Assembly (NCBI RefSeq): GCF_001306455.1
Contig: NZ_LGTQ01000015.1
Coordinates: 158,457 to 222,456, forward strand
Direction of reading: 5' to 3'
DNA: 64,000 nt
From: Jiulongibacter sediminis
Lineage (GTDB): Bacteria; Bacteroidota; Bacteroidia; Cytophagales; Spirosomataceae
The notes under the pieces were generated by a model. It did no database searches. It saw only the letters and a program-made list of their open reading frames with translations, and was not told the DNA's origin. The first letter of the stretch is position 1, and each line of letters starts with the position of its first letter. Of this stretch, positions 43,435 through 51,916 are shown piece by piece. A program made the translations under genes and the position numbers.

Positions 43435-43513
43435 CTAAACTGGGCTAGTCATGAATTCGGGAAAGGCTGAAACCGACATTTGTTTCCACAATCTATAAAA
43501 CAGATAGACAATC

Positions 43514-43960
43514 ATGAGAAAATTAATTATTCCAATTTCGATGCTACTGATGGCCTGTGGGGGTGCTCAGCAGCGGGCAGAAAGCCCTGAAACTGACGAT
43601 TCGGTTCTATTAAAACAGGAAGAAGTACACGGCACTGAAGTAAGTGCAGTGGAATTGACAAATCCGCTGGATGCCGCAATGGTCGAAACGGGTGAAGGGA
43701 TTTACGATATGAAGTGTTCCTCCTGCCACAGGCTCACAGAAGAGCGGCTGGTGGGCCCGGGCTGGGCCGGTGTAACACAAAAAAGAGAGCCTGAATGGAT
43801 CATTAATATGATAACCAACGTGGACATGATGCTGGAAAGCGACCCCGAAGCTCAGAAAATGCTGGAGGAATGTCTCGTACGTATGCCAAACCAGAATGTG
43901 ACTTCAGATGATGCCCGCAGTATTCTGGAATTCATGCGTAAAAATGACGGTGAAGAATAG
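43514..43960 (+). CDS. Cytochrome c lipoprotein of the nos locus
   Basis: A 148-residue class I cytochrome c, predicted periplasmic and lipid-anchored (LMAC15). The haem-binding motif is C68-S-S-C71-H72, with a distal Met at M124 in VRMPNQNV. An acidic linker follows the lipobox. It begins 25 bp before nosZ in the same direction. In clade II loci, cytochromes of this type deliver electrons to NosZ in place of the NosR route, and none of the nosR gene is seen here. Confidence 0.9.
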   Translation: MRKLIIPISMLLMACGGAQQRAESPETDDSVLLKQEEVHGTEVSAVELTNPLDAAMVETGEGIYDMKCSSCHRLTEERLVGPGWAGVTQKREPEWIINMITNVDMMLESDPEAQKMLEECLVRMPNQNVTSDDARSILEFMRKNDGEE

Positions 43961-43985
43961 ACTATTAACTCAAACAAAATAAATC

Positions 43986-45986
43986 ATGAAATTCAAATAT
44001 ATTCTAGAAGGGACACTAGGGCTGGCAATCGCCGCCAGTGTATTTAGCTGTAAGCCCTCTGGTCAGGGAGCCGCTGGAGGCAATCTGATTGCCGGTGACG
44101 CCGCACAGAAGGTATATGTAGCACCGGGAACGCATGACGAGTTCTATAATATTGTTTCCGGTGGTTTTAACGGCCAGGTCTCAATTGTAGGTCTTCCATC
44201 TGGCAGAACCCTGAAAATTATCCCTGTTTTTTCTCAAAACGGTGAAAATGGCTGGGGCTATAGCGAAGAAACAAAACCAATGCTCAATACCTCAAATGGT
44301 TTTATACCCTGGGATGATGCCCACCACCCGGCTCTGTCTATTACAAATGGAGAACACGATGGCCGATGGGCTTTTATCAATGGTAATAACACACCACGGA
44401 TAGCCCGTATCAGCCTGTCAACCTTTAAAACTGAGGAGATTATAGAGCTTCCTAATTCCGCCGGGAATCACAGTTCGCCTTTTATTACGTTTAATACTGA
44501 ATATGCCGTAGCCGGTACCCGCTTTGCCGTACCGCCGGATAACGTAGGTGACGTGCCTATTGACAGCTACAAACAGAATTTTAAAGGGTACCTCTCTTTT
44601 GTAAGTATTGACAAAGAGACCGGTAAAATGGCTATCAAGTTTCAGTTAAAAACTCCTGGGATTGACTATGACCTGGCCCGTGGTGGAAAAGGTCCTTCAA
44701 AAGACTGGATTTTCTTCTCTTCATACAATACAGAGCAAGCCAATACCCTGCTGGAGGTAAACGCCAGCCAAAAAGATAAAGACTTTATTCTGGCCATTAA
44801 CTGGAAAAAAGCTGAAGAGTACCTTGCTGCCGGAAAGGGCAAAATGGCTCCCGGAAAGCACGCTCATAATTACTGGAATGAAGAAACACACTCAGCTACT
44901 TCAGAGATAATCAATGAGGTAATGACGCTTGACCCGGCCGACTGCCCGGATATGTTGTACTTTATTCCTTGTCCTAAATCGCCGCATGGCTGTGATGTGG
45001 ACCCAACAGGAAAGTATATCATCGGCTCTGGTAAGCTGGCAGCGGTGGTTCCGGTATTTAGTTTTGAGAAATTGCAGAAAGCTATCAAAGACAAAAATTT
45101 TGACGGTGAGTTTGAAGGTATTCCGGTAGTAAACTACGATGCCGCTCTATACGGAGAACTTCAGAAGCCAGGTCTCGGACCTCTTCATACCGAGTTTGAC
45201 GCCAATGGAAATGCGTACACCTCCATGTTTGTATCATCCGAAATAGTGAAGTGGAACATTGAAAATCTGGAAGTGCTTGATCGCGTGCCAACATACTATT
45301 CAATCGGTCACCTTTCCGTACCCGGAGGCCCGACCACCAAGCCTCATGGTAAATATGTGATCGCATATAACAAAATCACCAAAGACAGGTATCTGCCTAC
45401 AGGCCCTGAGCTTACACACTCCGCTCAGTTGTATGACATTTCCGGTGATAAAATGAAACTTCTGCTTGATTTCCCTACCATCGGTGAGCCGCACTATGCA
45501 GAGGCTATTCCGGCAGCTCTGATTAAAGATAACATTAAGAAAATCTATGAATTGGAGAAAAATGGACACCCGTATGCAGCAAAAGGCGAGAAAGAAACGC
45601 GTGTGGAGCGTAAAGGTAAAGAGGTACACGTTTACATGACATCAAGCCGTTCGCACTTTGCTCCGGATAATATTGAAGGGGTAAAACTGGGTGATGTGGT
45701 GTATTTCCATGTTACTAACCTGGAGCAAGACTGGGACGTACCCCATGGTTTTGCAATAAGAAAAGCTAATAACGCTGAAATTCTGGTAATGCCGGGTGAA
45801 ACCGCCACCCTGAAGTGGGTGCCTGAGAAAGTGGGAATTGTACCGTTCTATTGTACTGATTTCTGCTCTGCCCTCCACCAGGAAATGCAAGGTTATATCC
45901 GAGTATCTCCAGCAGGTAGCAATGTGCCTCTGGCCTGGCATGTAGGTAAATCTGCCATGACGCAGGTCGAAAACAAAGCCAAATAA
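43986..45986 (+). CDS. nosZ: Nitrous-oxide reductase, clade II (Sec-dependent)
   Basis: A 666-residue periplasmic copper enzyme that reduces N2O to N2. It has a Sec-type lipoprotein signal with C22 (VFSCKPSG) and no twin-arginine motif, the defining difference of clade II from clade I. The propeller domain carries CuZ-ligand histidines in DDAHHPAL, GEHDGRW, SPHGCDVDP, LGPLHTEFD, GGPTTKPHGKY and GPELTHSAQ. The C-terminal cupredoxin domain has the CuA site C623-T-D-F-C627-S-A-L-H631-Q-E-M634. The length matches clade II enzymes. A strong hairpin follows the stop at 45994-46023. The cytochrome c gene lies directly upstream and the Nos maturation genes downstream. Confidence 0.97.
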   Translation: MKFKYILEGTLGLAIAASVFSCKPSGQGAAGGNLIAGDAAQKVYVAPGTHDEFYNIVSGGFNGQVSIVGLPSGRTLKIIPVFSQNGENGWGYSEETKPMLNTSNGFIPWDDAHHPALSITNGEHDGRWAFINGNNTPRIARISLSTFKTEEIIELPNSAGNHSSPFITFNTEYAVAGTRFAVPPDNVGDVPIDSYKQNFKGYLSFVSIDKETGKMAIKFQLKTPGIDYDLARGGKGPSKDWIFFSSYNTEQANTLLEVNASQKDKDFILAINWKKAEEYLAAGKGKMAPGKHAHNYWNEETHSATSEIINEVMTLDPADCPDMLYFIPCPKSPHGCDVDPTGKYIIGSGKLAAVVPVFSFEKLQKAIKDKNFDGEFEGIPVVNYDAALYGELQKPGLGPLHTEFDANGNAYTSMFVSSEIVKWNIENLEVLDRVPTYYSIGHLSVPGGPTTKPHGKYVIAYNKITKDRYLPTGPELTHSAQLYDISGDKMKLLLDFPTIGEPHYAEAIPAALIKDNIKKIYELEKNGHPYAAKGEKETRVERKGKEVHVYMTSSRSHFAPDNIEGVKLGDVVYFHVTNLEQDWDVPHGFAIRKANNAEILVMPGETATLKWVPEKVGIVPFYCTDFCSALHQEMQGYIRVSPAGSNVPLAWHVGKSAMTQVENKAK

Positions 45987-45993
45987 TTCTAAA

Positions 45994-46023
45994 AAAGGCG
46001 GCGGTGTACAGGCCGTCGCCTTT
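45994..46023 (+). terminator. Hairpin after nosZ
   Basis: AAAGGCGGCGG (45994-46004) pairs with CCGTCGCCTTT (46013-46023), 10 of 11 positions, with an eight-base loop and a short T-run. It lies just after nosZ. It probably ends or attenuates the cytochrome c-nosZ transcript, giving nosZ more message than the maturation genes. Confidence 0.7.
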
Positions 46024-46098
46024 ATCCCCAAAAATACTTATTCCAATGAAGCCGCTGGGGAGTATCCAGATTCCAAAGTGATTCTCTTACTCCGTAAC

Positions 46099-46112
46099 GG
46101 TCGCATGTGACC
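46099..46112 (+). promoter_or_regulatory. Imperfect palindrome before the nosB-like gene
   Basis: GGTCGCATGTGACC is an almost perfect 14-bp palindrome, 25 bp upstream of the nosB-like start and after the nosZ terminator. It may be a promoter element for the maturation operon. Confidence 0.3.
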
Positions 46113-46137
46113 ATTGAAATAATTAAGAAACAAACAC

Positions 46138-46713
46138 ATGAAAAAGATAAGTAAAATATCAGGCTTACTGGTACTGCTCGGAACCCTCGCACTTCTTCTT
46201 ACCTATATTCTTCCTATCTGGAGAATTGACCTATGGGCACCACAGTACCCTGAAGGCCTGTCTATGTTTATTTGGCTTGACAAGCTGAGCGGTCAGGTAG
46301 AGATCATCAACGGACTCAACCATTACATAGGCATGGCTCATATTAAGGAAGAGATGTTCCCCGAGTTTGATATCCTGCCCTGGATCATGAGTGGTATCAT
46401 TGCTTATGGTCTTCTGGTGAGCTTCTTCAGAACCCGTAAATGGCTGCTTAGTTATCTCATTCTTCTTATTGCGTTTGGTATTGCAGCTTTGGTAGACTTC
46501 TATAAATGGGGATACGAATACGGCCATAACCTGGCTGATGACGCGGCCATTAAAGTACCCGGAATGTCATATCAACCACCTGTAATTGGTTACAAAGAGC
46601 TGCTGAATTTTGGAGCCTACTCGGTACCTGCCAGTGGCGGATGGATTGTGGTGGCATTAGGCCTCATTCTTATTGGTACCGTGATTTATGAATTTAAATA
46701 CAGAAAGTCATGA
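46138..46713 (+). CDS. nosB: NosB-like integral membrane protein
   Basis: A 191-residue inner-membrane protein with about four hydrophobic segments: 9-27, 79-97, 104-121 and 165-185. Its central loop reads WLDKLSGQVEIINGLNHYIGM, and WGYEYGHNLADDAAIKVPG follows the third segment. Clade II nos loci typically carry a conserved membrane protein (NosB) right after nosZ; this gene has that position and size. Its function is not established; a link between the quinone pool and the cytochrome c or copper delivery is speculative. It overlaps nosL by ATGA. Confidence 0.6.
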   Translation: MKKISKISGLLVLLGTLALLLTYILPIWRIDLWAPQYPEGLSMFIWLDKLSGQVEIINGLNHYIGMAHIKEEMFPEFDILPWIMSGIIAYGLLVSFFRTRKWLLSYLILLIAFGIAALVDFYKWGYEYGHNLADDAAIKVPGMSYQPPVIGYKELLNFGAYSVPASGGWIVVALGLILIGTVIYEFKYRKS

Positions 46714-47123
46714 AAAGAATATGCTTGATTTTTCTGGGGGTGGTATTAACGCAATGTTCCGTATCGCCTGAGCAAGTGGAATATGCAAAAGACCCCTGCC
46801 AATTTTGTAAAATGACCATCATGGAGCCCGGCTTTGCTGCTGAACTGGTCAACACCAAAGGGCGATCCTACAAATTTGACGATATCTCGTGTATGATAAA
46901 GTACATGAAAATGGAAGAGCAGCAGGTGGAAGACTACGCCTTTGTACTGGTTAATGAATATGCTACCGACCAGTGGATTGACGCTGCAAATGCCCGCTAC
47001 ATACACCATGAAAACCTAAGAAGTCCTATGCAGGGCAATACCGCAGCTTTTAAAAGTAAAATCCCGGAAGAATGGGCTCAGGAGCCCGAACTAAACTGGA
47101 ATGAGCTATGGGAAATGTTTTGA
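46710..47123 (+). CDS. nosL: Copper chaperone lipoprotein NosL
   Basis: A 137-residue lipoprotein (lipobox ending TQC16) that delivers Cu(I) for CuZ assembly in NosZ. Family marks are C30-Q-F-C33-K-M35 and the later FDDISCM block, with the ARYIHHENLRSPMQGN segment that is typical for NosL. It overlaps the nosB-like gene by ATGA and nosD by 16 bp. Acts in the periplasm. Confidence 0.92.
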   Translation: MKRICLIFLGVVLTQCSVSPEQVEYAKDPCQFCKMTIMEPGFAAELVNTKGRSYKFDDISCMIKYMKMEEQQVEDYAFVLVNEYATDQWIDAANARYIHHENLRSPMQGNTAAFKSKIPEEWAQEPELNWNELWEMF

Positions 47124-48340
47124 AATACCTCGTCTTCTTCATTCTGCTGCCCGTTATGGTGGTACAGGCCAAAGAGCTGACGGTAACGGATGTTACCGCA
47201 CTCAGGCAGGCAGTCGAAGAGGCGAAGGATGGAGATATTATCAAAGTCAAAAAGGGTGTTTATCTGATAAATCATCTCGAGATTACTTCGTCAATAGAAC
47301 TGATAGGAGAACCGGGAGCTATTCTTGACGGACAAAACAAAGGTGAGATAATCACCGTAAAAGCCAATAATGTACTGATTAAAGGGCTTACAGTTCAAAA
47401 TGTAGGATCAAGCAGCACCATTGACTGGGCAGCTATAAAAGTGCTGGAAGCCCGCAATGTGCAGATCATTGAAAATATCATCAAACAAGGATTTTTCGGT
47501 ATTTACTTTTCGGCTAGTAATCAATGTCTGGCTACCGGAAATATCATTGAAGGCAGCCCCTTGAATGAACAGAATACCGGAAACGGAATTCATGCCTGGA
47601 AATGTGACAGCTTATTCATTACCGAAAACCGGGTGAGTGGCCATCGTGACGGATACTATTTTGAGTTTGTCACCAATAGTCAGGTAGAGCATAATAATAG
47701 CTTTGCCAATATGAGATACGGGCTTCATTTCATGTTTTCACATCAAAACGCCTATCGGGATAACGTTTTTGAACATAACGGAGCCGGAGTAGCTGTCATG
47801 TACTCCAGAAACGTAGAAATGACCCGAAATAAATTTATCAGGAACTGGGGAGGGGCCGCCTACGGCATCCTTCTCAAAGATATCACAGACAGCCACATCA
47901 GCCAGAACACCTTTGACTACAATACCATAGGCGTGGTGATGGAAGGCTGCAACCGCATCGGGTTTGAAAAGAATGTTTTCGGCAATAACGGCACAGCCAT
48001 TCGTATTCAAGCAAACTGCGAAAACGTAATCTGCCAATACAATGATTTTCTTAACAATAGCTTTGACATTGAGACCAATGGCAACGCCGTTAACTATGCG
48101 TTTAACAGTAATTTCTGGGACAAATACGACGGCTACGACCTTGATAAGGACGGTTTCGGAGATTACGCCTTCCGGCCGGTAAGCCTCTTTTCAAGACTGG
48201 TGGGAAGAATTCCCGAGGCGATGATGCTTTTCAGAAGTTTGACCGCCACGCTACTCGATAGAATTGAGAAGGTTTTCCCCACGTTCACCCCGGAAAATGT
48301 CAAGGATTTAACACCACAAATGACCCCAAATATTGTATGA
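47108..48340 (+). CDS. nosD: NosD, periplasmic parallel beta-helix maturation protein
   Basis: A 410-residue periplasmic protein with a Sec signal (MGNVLKYLVFFILLPVMVVQA). The body is a right-handed parallel beta-helix of CASH/PbH1 repeats, seen as recurrent N-x-I/V/F-x-x-N blocks (for example NIIKQGFFGIYFSAS, NRVSGHRDGYYFEFV, NSFANMRYGLHFMF, YSRNVEMTRNKF). This is the NosD family that works with the NosFY ABC transporter on CuZ assembly. It overlaps nosL by 16 bp and nosF by ATGA. Confidence 0.94.
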   Translation: MGNVLKYLVFFILLPVMVVQAKELTVTDVTALRQAVEEAKDGDIIKVKKGVYLINHLEITSSIELIGEPGAILDGQNKGEIITVKANNVLIKGLTVQNVGSSSTIDWAAIKVLEARNVQIIENIIKQGFFGIYFSASNQCLATGNIIEGSPLNEQNTGNGIHAWKCDSLFITENRVSGHRDGYYFEFVTNSQVEHNNSFANMRYGLHFMFSHQNAYRDNVFEHNGAGVAVMYSRNVEMTRNKFIRNWGGAAYGILLKDITDSHISQNTFDYNTIGVVMEGCNRIGFEKNVFGNNGTAIRIQANCENVICQYNDFLNNSFDIETNGNAVNYAFNSNFWDKYDGYDLDKDGFGDYAFRPVSLFSRLVGRIPEAMMLFRSLTATLLDRIEKVFPTFTPENVKDLTPQMTPNIV

Positions 48341-49074
48341 TCACTTTTGAAAATATATCGAAGGCTTTCGGAAAATTACAAGTGCTAAACGGCATAAACC
48401 TGAGGTTTAACCGGGGAGAAGCAGTGGCTATAGTAGGACCAAATGGTAGTGGTAAAACCACCTTGCTGAAGATTCTTCTAGGCATGGTTCTACCGGATGA
48501 AGGCCGTCTGCTGATGAATGATGAAGATGTGTCAAAAACCTCTGATTACCGTTCACAAATCGGATATATGCCGCAGATCAGTAAGTTTCCTTCAAACCTG
48601 CGGATTTCCCAGCTTTTTGACATGATGAAGGAGATTCGTCAGGCAAACGGTCAGTACGATCTGGATCTATACGAGGCATTTGAACTCGAAACCATCAAGG
48701 ATAAGTACCTGTCAAGCCTGAGTGGTGGTACCAAACAAAAAGTGGCGGCAGCTCTGGCCTTTTACTTTAACCCGCCGGTGCTGGTGCTGGATGAACCCAC
48801 GGCCGGTCTGGATCCTCTGGCCTGCGAGATACTGAAAAATAAAATCAGGCTGGAAAACACCAAAGGAAAACTATTGCTCATCACCTCGCACATTCTTTCT
48901 GATCTGGAAGAACTCACAGAGCGACTGGTGTATCTGCAGGATGGTCGCGTTCATGTAGATCGTTCAATCACTGATTTGAAAGCTGACTACGGTCAGAATA
49001 ACCTCAGTCGGGTGATAGCTATTTTGATGAAAAAAAAAGAAATGACCTCCTCTGATATACTGCAAGTGGCATGA
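48337..49074 (+). CDS. nosF: NosF, ABC transporter ATP-binding protein
   Basis: A 245-residue cytoplasmic ATPase of the NosDFY complex. Walker A is G34-PNGSGKT41, the Q-loop ends GYMPQ near 80, the signature is S127-LSGGTKQK, Walker B is LVLDEP with the D-loop AGLDP near 149-160, and the H-loop lies in LLITSHI. It drives copper or sulfur delivery to NosZ by coupling to NosY. It is coupled to nosD and the next membrane gene by ATGA overlaps. Confidence 0.94.
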   Translation: MITFENISKAFGKLQVLNGINLRFNRGEAVAIVGPNGSGKTTLLKILLGMVLPDEGRLLMNDEDVSKTSDYRSQIGYMPQISKFPSNLRISQLFDMMKEIRQANGQYDLDLYEAFELETIKDKYLSSLSGGTKQKVAAALAFYFNPPVLVLDEPTAGLDPLACEILKNKIRLENTKGKLLLITSHILSDLEELTERLVYLQDGRVHVDRSITDLKADYGQNNLSRVIAILMKKKEMTSSDILQVA

Positions 49075-50147
49075 AAAACCTTGTTTTTATCATATTGCCT
49101 TTAGCCCTGCTGACTGCTGTTTTGGGAATTCTGGCCGGCCTCTTCAGAATCGGGTGGAATGGTCCGCTCGCGGTCTCACATCTGGCAATGTATCACGGTA
49201 TCTTTATGACCGGCGGTTTTCTGGGTACACTCATCAGCCTGGAACGTGTGGTCGCATTTAAGAAAAAAATTGCCTGGGCGGCTCCACTTCTTATGGGTCT
49301 CTCACTGCCGACTTTCCTTCTGGGTGAACCCTCAGCAGCCCTGATTTTACTGTTGACAGGAGCATTGGGGTATCTGCTCATTTCTATCAGTATCTACCTG
49401 AATCACAATCATAAAGGAAACCTCTTTCTGGTAATTGGGGCTCTGTTTCAGCTGCTGGCCCTCGGTGTTTTTTACTGGTTATACTCTTACCCAATGGCCA
49501 TGGCTGCCTGGTTCTTATCTTTCCTTTTTACCATTATTGGTGAGCGTCTACATCTCAGCAGCTTTTTGCCGGTGAGCAGACGTCAGTTTTGGATACTTTA
49601 TATTGCCGCCGGCGTAGCCGTGGTCGGCACGGCATTATATCACTTTTTTTCTGCCTTACCCGCTTCTTTGGGCTTTGCTGCTGTGGCCCTTTGGCTATTG
49701 AAAAATGATCTTATCAAAGTTGTTTACCCAAAACGTGGCTTTTATAAATATCTGGGAGTAAGTCTTACGGCCGGATACGTTTGGCTCTTACTTTTTGCAC
49801 TGTTAAGTGCTCTCCCCTCAAAAAGCCCCTGGCATTATGATGCGGTAGTGCACAGCTTTTTTGCCGGGTTTATTCTAAACATGATTCTGGCTCATGGCCC
49901 TATCATTTTCCCGGCGATTCTTGGTGTTCAGGGCAAGCCCTTTCACAATGCTATGTATGTGGCTCTGGTTCTCTTAAACCTTTCAAATCTGTGCCGAATT
50001 ATGGCTGATATGTATCAAATACCTGTGGTCAGAAAATGGTCGGGCCTTTTCAGCGGGCTTGCCTTCCTGGGCTTTGTACTTGTCATGGCCGTTTTGATGC
50101 TTCGTCTCCGGTTCAATTTCCGTGTTCAAAAAACCCTTGTATCATGA
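49071..50147 (+). CDS. Polytopic membrane protein between nosF and nosY, NnrS-like
   Basis: A 358-residue inner-membrane protein with about 11-12 hydrophobic segments. Conserved histidine-bearing helices are SHLAMYHGIFMTGGFLGTL (near 36-54), GERLHLSSFLP near 160 and VVHSFFAGFILNMILAHGP near 263, in a layout reminiscent of NnrS/haem-copper-like proteins, which protect against NO stress in denitrifiers. I do not recognise it beyond that. It is coupled to nosF and nosY by ATGA, so it is a fixed part of this nos operon. A role in NO detoxification or haem/copper handling is inferred. Confidence 0.55.
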   Translation: MKNLVFIILPLALLTAVLGILAGLFRIGWNGPLAVSHLAMYHGIFMTGGFLGTLISLERVVAFKKKIAWAAPLLMGLSLPTFLLGEPSAALILLLTGALGYLLISISIYLNHNHKGNLFLVIGALFQLLALGVFYWLYSYPMAMAAWFLSFLFTIIGERLHLSSFLPVSRRQFWILYIAAGVAVVGTALYHFFSALPASLGFAAVALWLLKNDLIKVVYPKRGFYKYLGVSLTAGYVWLLLFALLSALPSKSPWHYDAVVHSFFAGFILNMILAHGPIIFPAILGVQGKPFHNAMYVALVLLNLSNLCRIMADMYQIPVVRKWSGLFSGLAFLGFVLVMAVLMLRLRFNFRVQKTLVS

Positions 50148-50911
50148 TAAAGATTCTTAAATATATTCTGATTGATATCCTTAAAAACCGCTTTGTCATC
50201 GGCTATACGGTACTGCTGGCAATTCTCAGCTGGGCATTTTTCGGCTTTGAAATTAATCCTGAAAAGGCTGTTCTGAGCCTGCTTAGTCTTAATCTTATTG
50301 TGGTACCTCTGGTATGTCTGGTGTTTCCTACCATTTACCTATACAATGCCACTGAGTTTACTGAATTGCTGGCTACCCAGCCCATTGGCAGAAGAAGTAT
50401 TTTTCTGAGTCAATATCTCGGTATTGCTCTATCGATGATTCTGGCCTTTTTGATAGGTGTGGGACTACCGGTAATGGCTTATGGGGGTGGTGAGGCAGGT
50501 TTACGACTTATTTTGACCGGCACCCTGCTCAGTCTGGTATTTGTTTCCCTTTCATTTCTGGCGGTGATGCTAACAGCAGATAAAGCCAAAGGTATTGGCA
50601 TTACCCTGGCATTGTGGTTTTTCTTTGCTCTGCTTTATGACGGTCTGGTGTTGCTCATTTATCTGATATTCAGCGATTACCCTCTGGATTTTGCCACCAT
50701 GGGCTTTGCCTTTTTAAACCCGATTGACCTAGCCCGAATTCTGGTGTTGGTAGAAATGGATGTCTCTGCCATTCTAGGTCTTACAGGGGCTCTATTTAAA
50801 GATTTCTTTGGCTCTACTTATGGCTTATTCTTCGCCCTGGTGGCCCTGCTACTCTGGTTTATATGGCCGGTTCTGGCAGCTCTAAAGATTTTTATCCGAA
50901 AAGATTTGTAA
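50144..50911 (+). CDS. nosY: NosY, ABC transporter permease
   Basis: A 255-residue six-segment membrane subunit of the NosDFY transporter. The start at ATG 50144 (MIKILKYILIDILKNR) gives an ATGA overlap with the upstream gene; the frame is open 108 bases further into that gene but is not family-like. The ATEFTELLATQPIGRRSIF loop and NPIDLARILVL near 195-205 are typical NosY features. Moves an unknown copper- or sulfur-related species needed for CuZ formation. Confidence 0.92.
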   Translation: MIKILKYILIDILKNRFVIGYTVLLAILSWAFFGFEINPEKAVLSLLSLNLIVVPLVCLVFPTIYLYNATEFTELLATQPIGRRSIFLSQYLGIALSMILAFLIGVGLPVMAYGGGEAGLRLILTGTLLSLVFVSLSFLAVMLTADKAKGIGITLALWFFFALLYDGLVLLIYLIFSDYPLDFATMGFAFLNPIDLARILVLVEMDVSAILGLTGALFKDFFGSTYGLFFALVALLLWFIWPVLAALKIFIRKDL

Positions 50912-50928
50912 ACAAAACCTGATATAAA

Positions 50929-51474
50929 ATGAAAACCTTAGTTATTACCCTTGCACTTGCGGTCGGTTTTTATTCCTGCCAAAACTCCGGCTCTTCTGAA
51001 AGCTCTACCTCGGCTGCTTCTACTACCCAGGTGGGTGGTCAGGAGGCGGTTCAGGATGATGTCTCTGACCCCGATGTGGTTAAAGTCGCTGTTGGTTCAC
51101 CAGACCATACCACGCTTGTTACGGCCATTAAAGCTGCAGACCTCACTACATCTCTGGCAAATGCGGGGCCATTTACTGTTTTTGCTCCTACCAATGCGGC
51201 CTTTGATGCACTCCCACATGGAACTGTGGAAAGCCTGCTGCAACCGGAGAATAAGTCTCAGCTTGAAAATATCCTTCAGCACCATGTCATGACCTCTGCA
51301 TTATCCGCAGACTTTTTCCAGGATGGACAGACCATGGGGATGGTGGATGGTACTAACGTCACTTTCACAGTAAATGGTGACGAGGTTCTGGTAGACGGAG
51401 CCAAAATACTGGGCTCGGTAAAAGCCTCAAATGGCTGGGTTCATGTGGTAGATAAAGTCATTATTCCGCAATAA
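50929..51474 (+). CDS. Fasciclin-domain lipoprotein in the nos operon
   Basis: A 181-residue lipoprotein (YSC17) with a Ser/Thr-rich linker and one fasciclin (FAS1) domain from about 60 to 181: LVTAIKAADL, GPFTVFAPTNAAFDALPHGT and WVHVVDKVIIPQ are the H1 and H2 family boxes. FAS1 domains mediate adhesion or protein contacts. It follows nosY after 17 bp, so it is probably co-transcribed. Why it sits here is unknown; a scaffold for periplasmic copper proteins is one possibility. Confidence 0.85.
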   Translation: MKTLVITLALAVGFYSCQNSGSSESSTSAASTTQVGGQEAVQDDVSDPDVVKVAVGSPDHTTLVTAIKAADLTTSLANAGPFTVFAPTNAAFDALPHGTVESLLQPENKSQLENILQHHVMTSALSADFFQDGQTMGMVDGTNVTFTVNGDEVLVDGAKILGSVKASNGWVHVVDKVIIPQ

Positions 51475-51496
51475 TTATTCGCTAAAAAACACGGGA

Positions 51497-51877
51497 GTGA
51501 AAAGGTTATTTTCAATAATATCACTGATTGTATTTTCAATGAAAGTACTTTTCACTCCTTTGCTTTATCTCAAATATGAGTTTAGAAAAGAGTTTATAAT
51601 TGAGAAATACTGTGTCAATAAAGACAAACCGGCCCTTCACTGCGATGGTAAATGCTACCTGGCACAAAAGATAAAGGAAAGTCAGGAAAAAGAAAGCGAA
51701 AAAGAGTCGCTCAGGCTTTTGAATTCACTCCTGACGGTAGAAAGTATTCAAAAGGAGACCTTTTTTGAGTTTACACTCTGGCCGGTTTTTCGTAAACAGG
51801 TGCAGTTTCCGGCTTTTCATTCTACCTATCATTTTGAGGTTTATGGTGAGTATTTTCATCCACCTGCCTTTGGCTAA
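51497..51877 (+). CDS. Small membrane-anchored Cys protein upstream of the copper receptor
   Basis: A 126-residue protein with one N-terminal hydrophobic segment (about 4-25). Its conserved-looking core is YCVNKDKPALHCDGKCYLAQK near residues 38-58, giving C-x9-C-x3-C, followed by a charged helix. I know similar short proteins beside TonB receptors for copper in Bacteroidota, but no function is established. Three close cysteines facing the periplasm and its place before the OprC/NosA-like receptor suggest copper binding or delivery. Confidence 0.6.
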   Translation: MKRLFSIISLIVFSMKVLFTPLLYLKYEFRKEFIIEKYCVNKDKPALHCDGKCYLAQKIKESQEKESEKESLRLLNSLLTVESIQKETFFEFTLWPVFRKQVQFPAFHSTYHFEVYGEYFHPPAFG

Positions 51878-51916
51878 AAAACATCTTTTTTTTAGTCATT
51901 CAAATTCCTTCTCAAA

